Assembly (NCBI RefSeq): GCF_026712245.1
Contig: NZ_JAPPUY010000005.1
Coordinates: forward strand, 62,001-126,000
Direction: 5' to 3'
Length of the DNA stretch: 64,000 bases
Origin: Roseateles hydrophilus
GTDB taxonomy: Bacteria; Pseudomonadota; Gammaproteobacteria; Burkholderiales; Burkholderiaceae_C
Below the pieces are notes generated by a model that saw only the letters and a list, made by a program, of their open reading frames with translations, was not told the origin of the DNA and ran no database searches. The first letter of the stretch is position 1. The number at the start of each line of letters is the position of its first letter. This document shows, one piece after another, positions 36,201 through 42,466 of this stretch. Both the position numbers and the translations under genes were made by a program.

Positions 36201-36283
36201 GCCTGCGCGGCCACGCCGACGAAAAGCAGGCCGCTGGCAGCGGCCAGGCGCGAAAGGCGAAGAGCGGGGCGGGGCTGTCTCAT
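33272..36283 (-). CDS. TonB-dependent receptor (Xanthomonas/Caulobacter carbohydrate type)
   Basis: This is a 1003-residue outer-membrane receptor. A signal peptide (about 1-29) is followed by a TonB-box-like ETVVVTG near residue 50, a plug domain (about 55-170, SRISGVSIDRSNGEGTRI and NVRTQRPFDIK), and a 22-strand barrel ending in the aromatic IGARYKF. It fits the TonB-Xanth-Caul family often linked to glycan uptake. The ATG at 36283 has GGAG upstream. Two LacI-type operators at 36332 and 36358 and a third at 36536 control it. It probably imports beta-glucan oligosaccharides released by the GH16 enzymes. Confidence 0.93.
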   Translation of the reverse strand: MRQPRPALRLSRLAAASGLLFVGVAAQAQVPNAGPTPSTSVPQALASTTQLETVVVTGIRRSLETSVNLKRQASGLVDGIVAEDIGKFPDTNLAESLSRISGVSIDRSNGEGTRITVRGMGPDFNLVLLNGRQMPGSSVDGGAPSSRSFDFSNLAADGVAALEVYKTSRASSPTGGMGATVNVRTQRPFDIKETVAQFGVKLVNDQSARRLPGEEQGKKLTPELSGIYSTQSNDGMFGIALMGTYQVRDSGYSQANVSSGWKSFDGIKDNDWNGPNAVWGGLPPASGGTIKNRPAAGSIYSVPQNMNYSFTGVHRERLNGQLVLQFKPMQDLVGTLDFVMSEQKFRQRRNDISAWFNYGGQFGEFQTGTPSSPIIYGESIPAGNADLAMGASRIQTKNKNQQIGLNLKWKATDALNFDIDAHHSTATSGANDPLGTAVTLGTASMNRGDTFVDFSNKFPVLGIKGTTLDPAKQELQGSVFGNSYQKNEVTQLQTRGNWRIDDASSLDFGLTLTEVQNRSAFANVQRDTWGANAAGGPAALPDNIWKADSISKYFSRIPGSNDPRLFNQFFYFNFEDLRAAAIKTLGSDTLLKASFDWQDDFRTTEKSQAVFGQYNLSWDWGVPMDASIGARYERTKVSSPSVEKIPVSVAWVANNEVPITFSGTRSAGRDGKYGYFLPSIDFSADVTSDTKLRASFGTTIGRPGWNAIQGGLKIDPLARVDGGSGSVGNPDLKPLKSTNIDFSAEHYYAKSSYIAASYFRKSLKDYNEAIIAETNLFGLRTPIGSAMYKEAQTTGGCGADSGCIRQYIFTKYGNAPGVSGTPNTQLGSITAQATDPLLMFKLGTFVNNKRTSKLNGIELNAQHVFGNSGFGVSANFTKVKSNLGYNNAKVGAQTDVLVGLGDSGNLVGFFENETFTTRLAYNWRGKFLAANFGGSEGAQPLYVEPYGQFDLSVGYNFNKHLRFQFEAINLTDEYTRTHLRNENQIGAVTQLGRRVMIGARYKF

Positions 36284-36331
36284 GCACTTGTCTCCAGAGT
36301 TGGTGATCTTCTCGTGATGTCCTGGATGGAC

Positions 36332-36345
36332 TGAAAGCGCTTTCA
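36332..36345. promoter_or_regulatory. LacI-type operator 1 (TonB receptor)
   Basis: TGAAAGCGCTTTCA is a perfect 14-bp palindrome with the central CG pair usual for LacI-family operators. It lies 49 nt upstream of the receptor start, where bound repressor would block the promoter or its transcript. The same 14-mer occurs at 36536, 39276 and 39450. Confidence 0.85.
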
Positions 36346-36357
36346 ACATTACTTGAT

Positions 36358-36371
36358 TGGCAGCGCTTTCA
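36358..36371. promoter_or_regulatory. Imperfect LacI-type operator 2 (TonB receptor)
   Basis: TGGCAGCGCTTTCA keeps an intact right half (GCGCTTTCA) and matches the perfect operator at 12 of 14 positions. It lies 26 bp (centre to centre) from operator 1, about 2.5 helical turns, so both may be bound together. Confidence 0.55.
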
Positions 36372-36373
36372 AC

Positions 36374-36484
36374 CTAGGCAACACCCTTGGTCTGCGGCGC
36401 GCCCACAACGGCAGCGGCGCCAGAAACAAGGGACGTCTTGACGCCCTGAAAGTACCGCGACGCCCTGGAGAAGGGCGTTCTTTT
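36374..36484 (+). ncRNA. Possible small RNA ending in a rho-independent terminator
   Basis: In the 346-nt gap between the LacI gene and the TonB receptor, on the strand opposite both, ACGCCCT (36460-36466) pairs with AGGGCGT (36472-36478), followed by TTCTTTT. This is a terminator without a gene upstream of it on that strand. A short transcript starting just after operator 2 would end here. I see no convincing promoter, so the call is tentative. Confidence 0.3.
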
Positions 36485-36535
36485 GCGGCGCTCTGGCGGG
36501 CGCGTCTGGTCGAAAGCCTGCTTGCAGAAATGGTC

Positions 36536-36549
36536 TGAAAGCGCTTTCA
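36536..36549. promoter_or_regulatory. LacI-type operator 3
   Basis: This is the perfect TGAAAGCGCTTTCA palindrome, extending to 18 bp (TCTGAAAGCGCTTTCAGA, 36534-36551). It lies 204 bp from operator 1 and 80 nt beyond the stop of the LacI gene. The distance would allow a repression loop over the receptor promoter. Confidence 0.8.
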
Positions 36550-36629
36550 GATGATGATGCGCCAGCGGCCGGTGTTCGGCCACATGGTTTTCCCGGGCCG
36601 CACCACAGCGGCGGCGGGTGGTGGGGAGG

Positions 36630-37679
36630 TCAGCGCGGCAGGCGCCGCGTGCTTTCGCGCACGATGAGTTCGGGGCCCGGCGGGCGGGCGTCGGGCTTGT
36701 CACCGCGCAGCATGGCCAGCATGGCCGTGGCGGCCTCGGTGCCGATCTCGTAGACCGACTGCCGCACGGTGGTCAGCGGCGGCATGGTGTAGCGGGCCAT
36801 GATGACGTCGTCGAAGCCCACCATGGAGACGTCGTCCGGCACACGCAGGTTGCGCCGGTGCAGCGCGAGGCGGGCGCCCATGGCCATTTCGTCGTTGGAC
36901 AGGAACAGCGCCGTGAACGACACCTGGCGCTCCAGCAGCCGGCTGACGGCCAGCATGCCGCCTGCGGCGGTGAAGTCGCTTTGCACGATGAGCTCGGGGT
37001 CGGCGCCCAGGCCGGCAGCGGCCATGGCGTCGAGGTAGCCGGCCTGGCGCTCGACCGCGTCGTCGTGCAGCAGGTCACCGGCCACGAAGGCGATGCGTCG
37101 GTGGCCCTGCTCGATCAGATGTTGCGTGGCCAGGCGGGCGCCGAGGCGGTTATCGAAGCCGAAGCTGTACAGCTTCGGCCCCTGCAGCTGGCGCCCCACC
37201 ACCACGGTCGGCAGGCCGCCGGCCAGGCTGACGAGCTGCTCGTCGGGCAGGCGGCCGGCCAGCACGATGATGCCGTCCACGCGGCGCGACAGCAGCGCCT
37301 CGATGGCTTTGCGCTCGTCGTCCTCGTGCCAGTTGCCAGATACGAACAGCGGCACGTAGCCGGCCCGCTCCAGCTCGCGCTCGATGCCCAGCAGCGCCTC
37401 GCCGTAGAAGGGGCTGGAGATGATCTGCGTGACGACGCCGATGGACATCGTGCGCCCGCCCGCCAGGCCGCGCGCCACCGGGTTGGGCCGGAAGCCCAGC
37501 TCGCGAATGGCGGCCTGCACGGCTTCTTTCTTGGCCTCACTGACCGAGGCCGTGCCGTTGAGGATGCGCGACACCGTGCTGGGCGACACGCCGGCCAGTT
37601 CGGCCACTTGTTCCAGCGTGACCGCCCCATCGGGGCGGCTTGAAGGCGCTTTCTTGGCGGGGGGCGTCTTGTTGTTCAT
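36630..37679 (-). CDS. LacI-family transcriptional regulator of the beta-glucan locus
   Basis: This is a 349-residue LacI-family regulator. The helix-turn-helix VTLEQVAELAGVSPSTVSRI lies at about 20-40, followed by the hinge helix (NPVARGLAGG) and a periplasmic-binding-type sensor domain (MSIGVVTQIISSPFYGEALL through VGFDDVIMARYTMPPLTTVRQ). A basic, Pro-rich 18-residue extension precedes the HTH. It lies between the TonB receptor and GH16 genes, and perfect palindromic sites occur upstream of the receptor, the GH16 gene and the ABC operon, so it is the likely local regulator. The inducer may be a gluco-oligosaccharide. Confidence 0.93.
   Translation of the reverse strand: MNNKTPPAKKAPSSRPDGAVTLEQVAELAGVSPSTVSRILNGTASVSEAKKEAVQAAIRELGFRPNPVARGLAGGRTMSIGVVTQIISSPFYGEALLGIERELERAGYVPLFVSGNWHEDDERKAIEALLSRRVDGIIVLAGRLPDEQLVSLAGGLPTVVVGRQLQGPKLYSFGFDNRLGARLATQHLIEQGHRRIAFVAGDLLHDDAVERQAGYLDAMAAAGLGADPELIVQSDFTAAGGMLAVSRLLERQVSFTALFLSNDEMAMGARLALHRRNLRVPDDVSMVGFDDVIMARYTMPPLTTVRQSVYEIGTEAATAMLAMLRGDKPDARPPGPELIVRESTRRLPR
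37641..37654. promoter_or_regulatory. Operator-like site within the LacI coding start
   Basis: TGAAGGCGCTTTCT matches the operator at 12 of 14 positions. It lies 26-39 nt inside the regulator's own reading frame. It could be an autorepression site acting as a roadblock, or a chance match to codons in a Lys/Ala-rich N-terminus. Confidence 0.35.
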
Positions 37680-37802
37680 CGGCGGTCTGAGCGGGGTGGC
37701 CGAGTGTAGGCGTCGATGCGAACGCGGCCCTTCCGGGTATTCCGCGCCGCCCCCGGGCCGGCTGGTGCGCTGCGGCGCCAGGCCGGCGCTGGGCTGTCGG
37801 CC

Positions 37803-39224
37803 TTACAGCTTGGTGAACCGGATCCAGTTCAGGTTCCAGCCGCCGCGCGGTGCGAACAGGCCGACGTTGTAGGTGCCGGCATTGATGTTCACGGTGTGGG
37901 AGATGGTGGTCCAGTTCTGCCAGCCGCCGGTGTTGGGCACGGCCAGCTGGCCCAGCGCCACGCTGCCGGCGTTCAGGTCCAGCGACAGCGTGCCGCCGCC
38001 CGGGCTGGCCACGCGGTACTCCACGCGGTAGGCACCGCTGCTGGGGAAGGTGATGCCGTTGTAGGCCATCCAGTCGTTGGCGTCGATCCAGCCCACGTTC
38101 TGCCCGCCTTCGCTGCAGGTCTCCAACTGCACGCCGGCCTGCGCGTTGAAGGCCTCGGCCTCGATCTGGCGCGTCCAGGCCGGGCTGGCCTTGGACACGA
38201 TGACCGAGGTGGCGCGGTCGTTGAAGCCCTGGTCCACGAGGCAGCCGCTGTCGGCGCTGCGGGTGACGCTGGCGCCGCTGAAGTTGTCGCCGTCGAACAG
38301 CTGCACCTGGTAGCCGGCATTCACGCGCAGCGAGGACAGGTCGTTGTCGGTGATGCCGCGGGCCTGCAGCTGCGCGCGGGTGTAGCTGCCTTCGGGCAGC
38401 GCAGCCGCGTAGCCGCCGTAGTTGCAGTGCTGGAAGACGGTGGCCACACCGCCAGAGGCCGGTGCGTACACGCGCACGTAGTCCACGTGCATCTTGGCCG
38501 GCAGCGCGGCGGTGTTGACGTTGAAGCCCGGCCAGTTGCCGCCGATGGCGAAGTTCAGCAGCAGGAAGAAGTCGTTGTGGAACTCGCTGGTGCCATTGAC
38601 GCCGTTGGCGATGCTGGCCTCGTGGTACTTCACGCCATCCACGTACCAGCGGATGGCGCTGGCGTCCCACTCGACGGCGTAGACATGCCAGTCGGTCACC
38701 GTGGTGGCGAGGTTGCCGCTGTACTGCGCGTACTGGTTGGTGTGGTCCTGCCAGTGGATGGTGCCGTAGACCTTCTGCTCGTCGTTGATCTTCTCCATCA
38801 CGTCGATCTCGCCCGACGCCGGCCAGCCCACCTGCGGCAGGTTGGCGCCCAGCATCCAGAACGCTGGCCACGCGCCGAGGAAGCTGGGCAGCTTCATGCG
38901 CGCCTCGATGCGGCCGTACTTGAAGGTCTTGAGGCCTTGCGTCTTCAGTCGCGCCGAGGTGTAGGCCATGCCGCCGAAGTTCTCGCGCCGCGCGGTGATG
39001 ACGAGCGCGTTGTTCTCGATCGTTGCGTTCTCGCGCCGGTAGTACTGCAGCTCGTTGTTGCCCCAGCCATTCGTGCCGGTGCCGGTCTCGAACACCCAGC
39101 TCGGGCCGATGCTGCCGTTGAACTCATCGCTCCACACCAGCTGCCATTGCGCGTGGGCCAGGCCCGTCGTGGCGCTCAGCAGGCCCACCAGGGCGGGTCG
39201 GATCAGGGATCTCAGCCAATTCAT
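37803..39224 (-). CDS. Secreted GH16 beta-glucanase with beta/gamma-crystallin and CBM6 domains
   Basis: This is a 473-residue secreted enzyme. The order is: signal peptide 1-25 (cleavage near AHAQ); a GH16 laminarinase-like domain about 26-255 with the catalytic ExDxxE (Glu139-Ile-Asp141-Val-Met-Glu144) and AWPAFWMLG; a beta/gamma-crystallin-like module about 262-345 (VFQHCNYGGYAAALPEGSYT, LFDGDNFSGASVTRS); and a CBM6-like module about 352-473 (AEAFNAQAGVQLETCSEGGQ, IDANDWMAY). It should cut beta-1,3- or mixed-linkage glucan outside the cell. GGAG precedes the ATG. An operator lies 52 nt upstream. Confidence 0.92.
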   Translation of the reverse strand: MNWLRSLIRPALVGLLSATTGLAHAQWQLVWSDEFNGSIGPSWVFETGTGTNGWGNNELQYYRRENATIENNALVITARRENFGGMAYTSARLKTQGLKTFKYGRIEARMKLPSFLGAWPAFWMLGANLPQVGWPASGEIDVMEKINDEQKVYGTIHWQDHTNQYAQYSGNLATTVTDWHVYAVEWDASAIRWYVDGVKYHEASIANGVNGTSEFHNDFFLLLNFAIGGNWPGFNVNTAALPAKMHVDYVRVYAPASGGVATVFQHCNYGGYAAALPEGSYTRAQLQARGITDNDLSSLRVNAGYQVQLFDGDNFSGASVTRSADSGCLVDQGFNDRATSVIVSKASPAWTRQIEAEAFNAQAGVQLETCSEGGQNVGWIDANDWMAYNGITFPSSGAYRVEYRVASPGGGTLSLDLNAGSVALGQLAVPNTGGWQNWTTISHTVNINAGTYNVGLFAPRGGWNLNWIRFTKL

Positions 39225-39275
39225 GCGGTGTCTCCAACAAAGGGTTTGGGGTGCCCGTCGCCTGTGTCGGCGACT

Positions 39276-39289
39276 TGAAAGCGCTTTCA
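39276..39289. promoter_or_regulatory. LacI-type operator 4 (GH16 gene)
   Basis: This is the perfect TGAAAGCGCTTTCA palindrome, 52 nt upstream of the leftward GH16 gene, the same placement as operator 1 before the TonB receptor. It is 174 bp from operator 5 across the divergent intergenic region. Confidence 0.85.
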
Positions 39290-39449
39290 GTTTGCGCGTT
39301 GAACCCGTGGCTCCGCAATCCGGGCCGTGTGGCCGAACTCAGGGACGGATAGACCCGCACCGCCATGGGGCGTCCCGGTGCTGAGCCTTCGTCTGCGCAG
39401 GGCCTAGGGTTTGTGCTGCTGGGGCCGCGGGCCCGTCCATGCACAATCT

Positions 39450-39463
39450 TGAAAGCGCTTTCA
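39450..39463. promoter_or_regulatory. LacI-type operator 5 (ABC transporter operon)
   Basis: A perfect palindrome, TTGAAAGCGCTTTCAA with its flanks (39449-39464), ends five nt before the ATG at 39469. Here a bound repressor would cover the ribosome-binding region of the DNA and act after the promoter. An alternative ATG at 39439 would place it inside the coding region. Confidence 0.8.
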
Positions 39464-39468
39464 AAACC

Positions 39469-40749
39469 ATGTCTGCATCCCACGCCTTCTCTCGTCGCCA
39501 CCTGCTGGCCGCCTCGTTGGGCGGTGCGGTGGGGGGCGTGGCCGGCCCGGTGTCGGCGGCCGGCTCGCGGCCGCTGACGGTGGCCGCCTTCCCGCTGGTG
39601 GACGTCATCGCCAAGGACGTGCTCAAGGGCTGGGCGCAGACCCGCCCGGACGTGCGCGTCGAGGTCATGAGCCGCCAGTACGACGACCACCACACCGCCA
39701 TGACGACGGCGCTGTCTACCTCCGGCCACCTGCCGGATGTCATCGCGCTGGAGACCAGCTACCTGGGCCGCTTTTCGCTGGGCACGGGGCTGGAGGATCT
39801 GTCCGCGCCGGCCTTCGGGGCCGAGCGCTTCAAGGATCGCTTCGTCAGCTTCGCCATCGACACCGCGCGCAACCGCGACGGCCGCCTCGTCGCCATGCCG
39901 ACCGACATCGGCCCGGGCTCGCTGTTCTACCGCGTCGATCTGCTGGCCCAGGCGGGCCTGAAGGAGGCCGACCTGACGCACTCGTGGGAGAGCTACGTGG
40001 CGGCCGGCGCGCAGCTCAAGGCCCGCACGGGCGCCTACCTGATCGGCGATGTGCGCCTGCTCAAGGACATGGTGGTGCGGGCCGGCACGCCTGCGGGCGA
40101 GGGCCAGTACTTCGATCGCCAGGGCCGTGCCCAGGTCACGTCGCCGCGCTTCGTGCGCGCGTTCGAGCTGGCCCGCCAGGTGCGCCAGCAGGGCCTGGAT
40201 GCGCGCGTGGAGGTGTGGTTCAACGACTGGGCCGAGATGCTCAAGCGCGGCCGTCTGGCCACCGAGATGTCGGGCTGCTGGATGGCCGGCCAGATGGCCA
40301 ACTGGGTGGCGCCCGGCACGGCCGGCAAGTGGCGCGTGGCGCAGCTGCCCGAGAACACCTTCTGCGCGTACGGCGGCACCTACTACGCCATCCCGCGCCG
40401 CTCGGCACCCGAGAAGAAGCAGCTCGCCTGGCAGCTCATCCAGGAGCTGACGCTGGACCGCCAGCGCCAGCTCGACGCCTTCCGCTCGCAGGATGCCTTC
40501 CCCGCGCTGCTGGCCGCGCAGGACGACGCCTTCTTCGACCAGCCCGTGCCCTTCCTCGGCGGTCAGCCCGCGCGCGTGCTGTGGCGCGAGGCGGCACGGC
40601 GCATCCCGGTCATGAAGATGCACAAGCAGCACAAGTTCGCCGAGGAGGTGGTCAACGCCGAACTCGACAACGTGCTGGAGTACGGCAAGCCGATCGCGAA
40701 GGCGCTGGCCGACGCGCAGGCGCTGCTGGTTCACAGGGCCAACCGATGA
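39469..40749 (+). CDS. ABC transporter sugar-binding protein, Tat-exported
   Basis: This is a 426-residue extracellular solute-binding protein of the carbohydrate (SBP_bac_1/MalE-like) kind. A twin-arginine signal (FSRRHLLAASLGGAVGG) precedes the binding fold; YDDHHTAMTTALSTSGHLPD, AMPTDIGPGSLFYRVDLL and EMSGCWMAGQMANW are typical segments. It has no lipobox. It starts the rightward operon SBP, two permeases, GH1, GH16 and shares an ATGA overlap with the first permease. The operator immediately upstream puts it under LacI control. The likely ligand is a gluco-oligosaccharide. Confidence 0.92.
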   Translation: MSASHAFSRRHLLAASLGGAVGGVAGPVSAAGSRPLTVAAFPLVDVIAKDVLKGWAQTRPDVRVEVMSRQYDDHHTAMTTALSTSGHLPDVIALETSYLGRFSLGTGLEDLSAPAFGAERFKDRFVSFAIDTARNRDGRLVAMPTDIGPGSLFYRVDLLAQAGLKEADLTHSWESYVAAGAQLKARTGAYLIGDVRLLKDMVVRAGTPAGEGQYFDRQGRAQVTSPRFVRAFELARQVRQQGLDARVEVWFNDWAEMLKRGRLATEMSGCWMAGQMANWVAPGTAGKWRVAQLPENTFCAYGGTYYAIPRRSAPEKKQLAWQLIQELTLDRQRQLDAFRSQDAFPALLAAQDDAFFDQPVPFLGGQPARVLWREAARRIPVMKMHKQHKFAEEVVNAELDNVLEYGKPIAKALADAQALLVHRANR

Positions 40750-41642
40750 AGTTCCGCATCCCGTCGCGCTGGGCGCCCTATGTGCTGGTCAGCCCCTTCC
40801 TGATCCTGTTCGCCGTGTTCGGGCTGTTCCCGCTGGCCTTCTCGGGCTGGCTCGCCTTCCAGTCCTGGGAGCCCACGAGCGGCATCGAGGCCATGACCTT
40901 CGTCGGCTTGGATAACTTCATCTTCGCGCTGACCGACCGCTGGTTCTGGAAGTCGCTGTGGAACACCTTGTGGCTGGCGCTGGCCTCGGGCCTGCCGCAG
41001 CACCTCGTCGCGCTGCCGCTGGCGGTGTTCCTGCACCAGGCCTTCGGCCGCTGGCGCGGGCTGTTCTCGGGCGCCTACTTCCTGCCCTACATCACGTCCA
41101 CCGTCGCCATCGCGATGCTGGCCGGCTCGCTGTTCTCCACCGACTACGGCCTCATCAACCAGGCGCTGCATGCGGCCTTCGGCATCGACAACATCCACTG
41201 GATGCGCTCGCCCGAGGCGATCAAGCCCGCCGTCGCAATGGTGGTGTTCTGGCGCTATGTGGGCTTCAACCTCGTGCTGTATCTCGCCGCGCTGCAGACC
41301 ATCCCGCACGACCTCTACCAGGCTGCGCGGCTGGACGGCGCCGGCCCCTGGCAGCAGTTCCTGCGCATCACGCTGCCGGGCCTCAAGCCCATGATCCTGT
41401 TCGGCGTCACGCTGTCCATCATCGGCGGGCTGCAACTGTTCGAGGAGCCCTTCATCCTCACCAACGGCAAGGGCGGCGCCGACCAGTCCGCGATGACCGT
41501 GGCCATGTACCTCTACCGCCTGGCCTTTGACTTCAGCGACTTCGGCGGCGCCAGCGCGCTGGCCTGGATCATGTTCGGCCTCATCGCGTTGCTGACCTGG
41601 CTGACGAACAAGGCCTTTGCCGACCGCCAGGGGGCCGCATGA
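40746..41642 (+). CDS. ABC sugar transporter permease (MalF-like)
   Basis: This is a 298-residue inner-membrane permease with six predicted TM helices. The cytoplasmic EAA loop reads DLYQAARLDGAGPWQQFLRITLPGLKP, the contact site for the ATPase. It belongs to the MalF/LacF branch (first helix VLVSPFLILFAVFGLFPLAF, and WNTLWLALASGLPQH). It overlaps the genes on both sides by four nt, so the operon is tightly coupled. No ATPase is encoded in this operon; the MalK-type protein at 47.2-48.3 kb is the probable partner. Confidence 0.95.
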   Translation: MKFRIPSRWAPYVLVSPFLILFAVFGLFPLAFSGWLAFQSWEPTSGIEAMTFVGLDNFIFALTDRWFWKSLWNTLWLALASGLPQHLVALPLAVFLHQAFGRWRGLFSGAYFLPYITSTVAIAMLAGSLFSTDYGLINQALHAAFGIDNIHWMRSPEAIKPAVAMVVFWRYVGFNLVLYLAALQTIPHDLYQAARLDGAGPWQQFLRITLPGLKPMILFGVTLSIIGGLQLFEEPFILTNGKGGADQSAMTVAMYLYRLAFDFSDFGGASALAWIMFGLIALLTWLTNKAFADRQGAA

Positions 41643-42457
41643 CCAAGACACCCAAGCTGCTGGCCTACGCCATCGTGGGCATCGGCGCGCTGTTCATGCT
41701 GGCGCCGTTCTACTTCATGTTCGTGTTCGCCACGCAGTCGCGCACCGACATCTTCAACGTGCCGCCGCCGCTGTTCTTCAGCGACCAGCTGCTCAACAAC
41801 CTGCAGGTGCTCACCACGCGGCTGCCGTTCTGGAAGAACGTGGGCTGGAGCCTGTATGTGGGGCTGATGTCCACGGCGCTGACGCTGCTGTTCTGCTCCA
41901 TGGCCGGCTACGCGTTCGCGCTGCTGGAGTTCCGCTTCAAGCAGGCGCTGTTCGCCCTCGTCATGGCCACGCTGATGGTGCCGTCGTTCATGAACATGAT
42001 CCCCAGCTTCATGGTCATGGACGCGCTGGGCTGGATCGACACGCACCGCGCGCTCTACCTGCCCGGCGCGGCCAGCGCCTTCGGCATCTTCCTGATGCGC
42101 CAGTTCGCCGCCAGCACCGTGCCCAAGGAACTGCTCAGCGCCGCGCGCATCGACGGCGCCAGTGAGCTGGGCATCTACTGGCGCATCGCGCTGCCGCTGA
42201 TGAAGCCGGCGCTCGGCACGCTGGGGCTCATCACCTTTATCAGTTCGTGGAACAACTTCATGAACCCGCTGATCGTCATGCGCACGGCCGAGAACTACAC
42301 GCTGCCGCTGGCCCTGCGCAGCCTGTTCAGCACCACCAGCACCGAGTGGGGCGCGCTGATGGCCGGGTCGGCCATCGCCACGCTGCCGCTCATCGTCCTC
42401 TTCGTCATCTCGTCGCGTCAGCTGATCGCGGGCCTCACGGCCGGCGCCGTCAAGTAA
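41639..42457 (+). CDS. ABC sugar transporter permease (MalG-like)
   Basis: This is a 272-residue permease of the MalG/LacG branch with six TM helices. The EAA loop is ELLSAARIDGASELGIYWRIALPLMKP, and SRTDIFNVPPPLFF is the typical first periplasmic loop. It would form a heterodimer with the preceding MalF-like protein for binding-protein-dependent import of oligosaccharides or glucose. It starts in an ATGA overlap and ends nine nt before GH1, so import and intracellular hydrolysis are encoded together. Confidence 0.95.
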   Translation: MTKTPKLLAYAIVGIGALFMLAPFYFMFVFATQSRTDIFNVPPPLFFSDQLLNNLQVLTTRLPFWKNVGWSLYVGLMSTALTLLFCSMAGYAFALLEFRFKQALFALVMATLMVPSFMNMIPSFMVMDALGWIDTHRALYLPGAASAFGIFLMRQFAASTVPKELLSAARIDGASELGIYWRIALPLMKPALGTLGLITFISSWNNFMNPLIVMRTAENYTLPLALRSLFSTTSTEWGALMAGSAIATLPLIVLFVISSRQLIAGLTAGAVK

Positions 42458-42466
42458 GTAGCTCCC

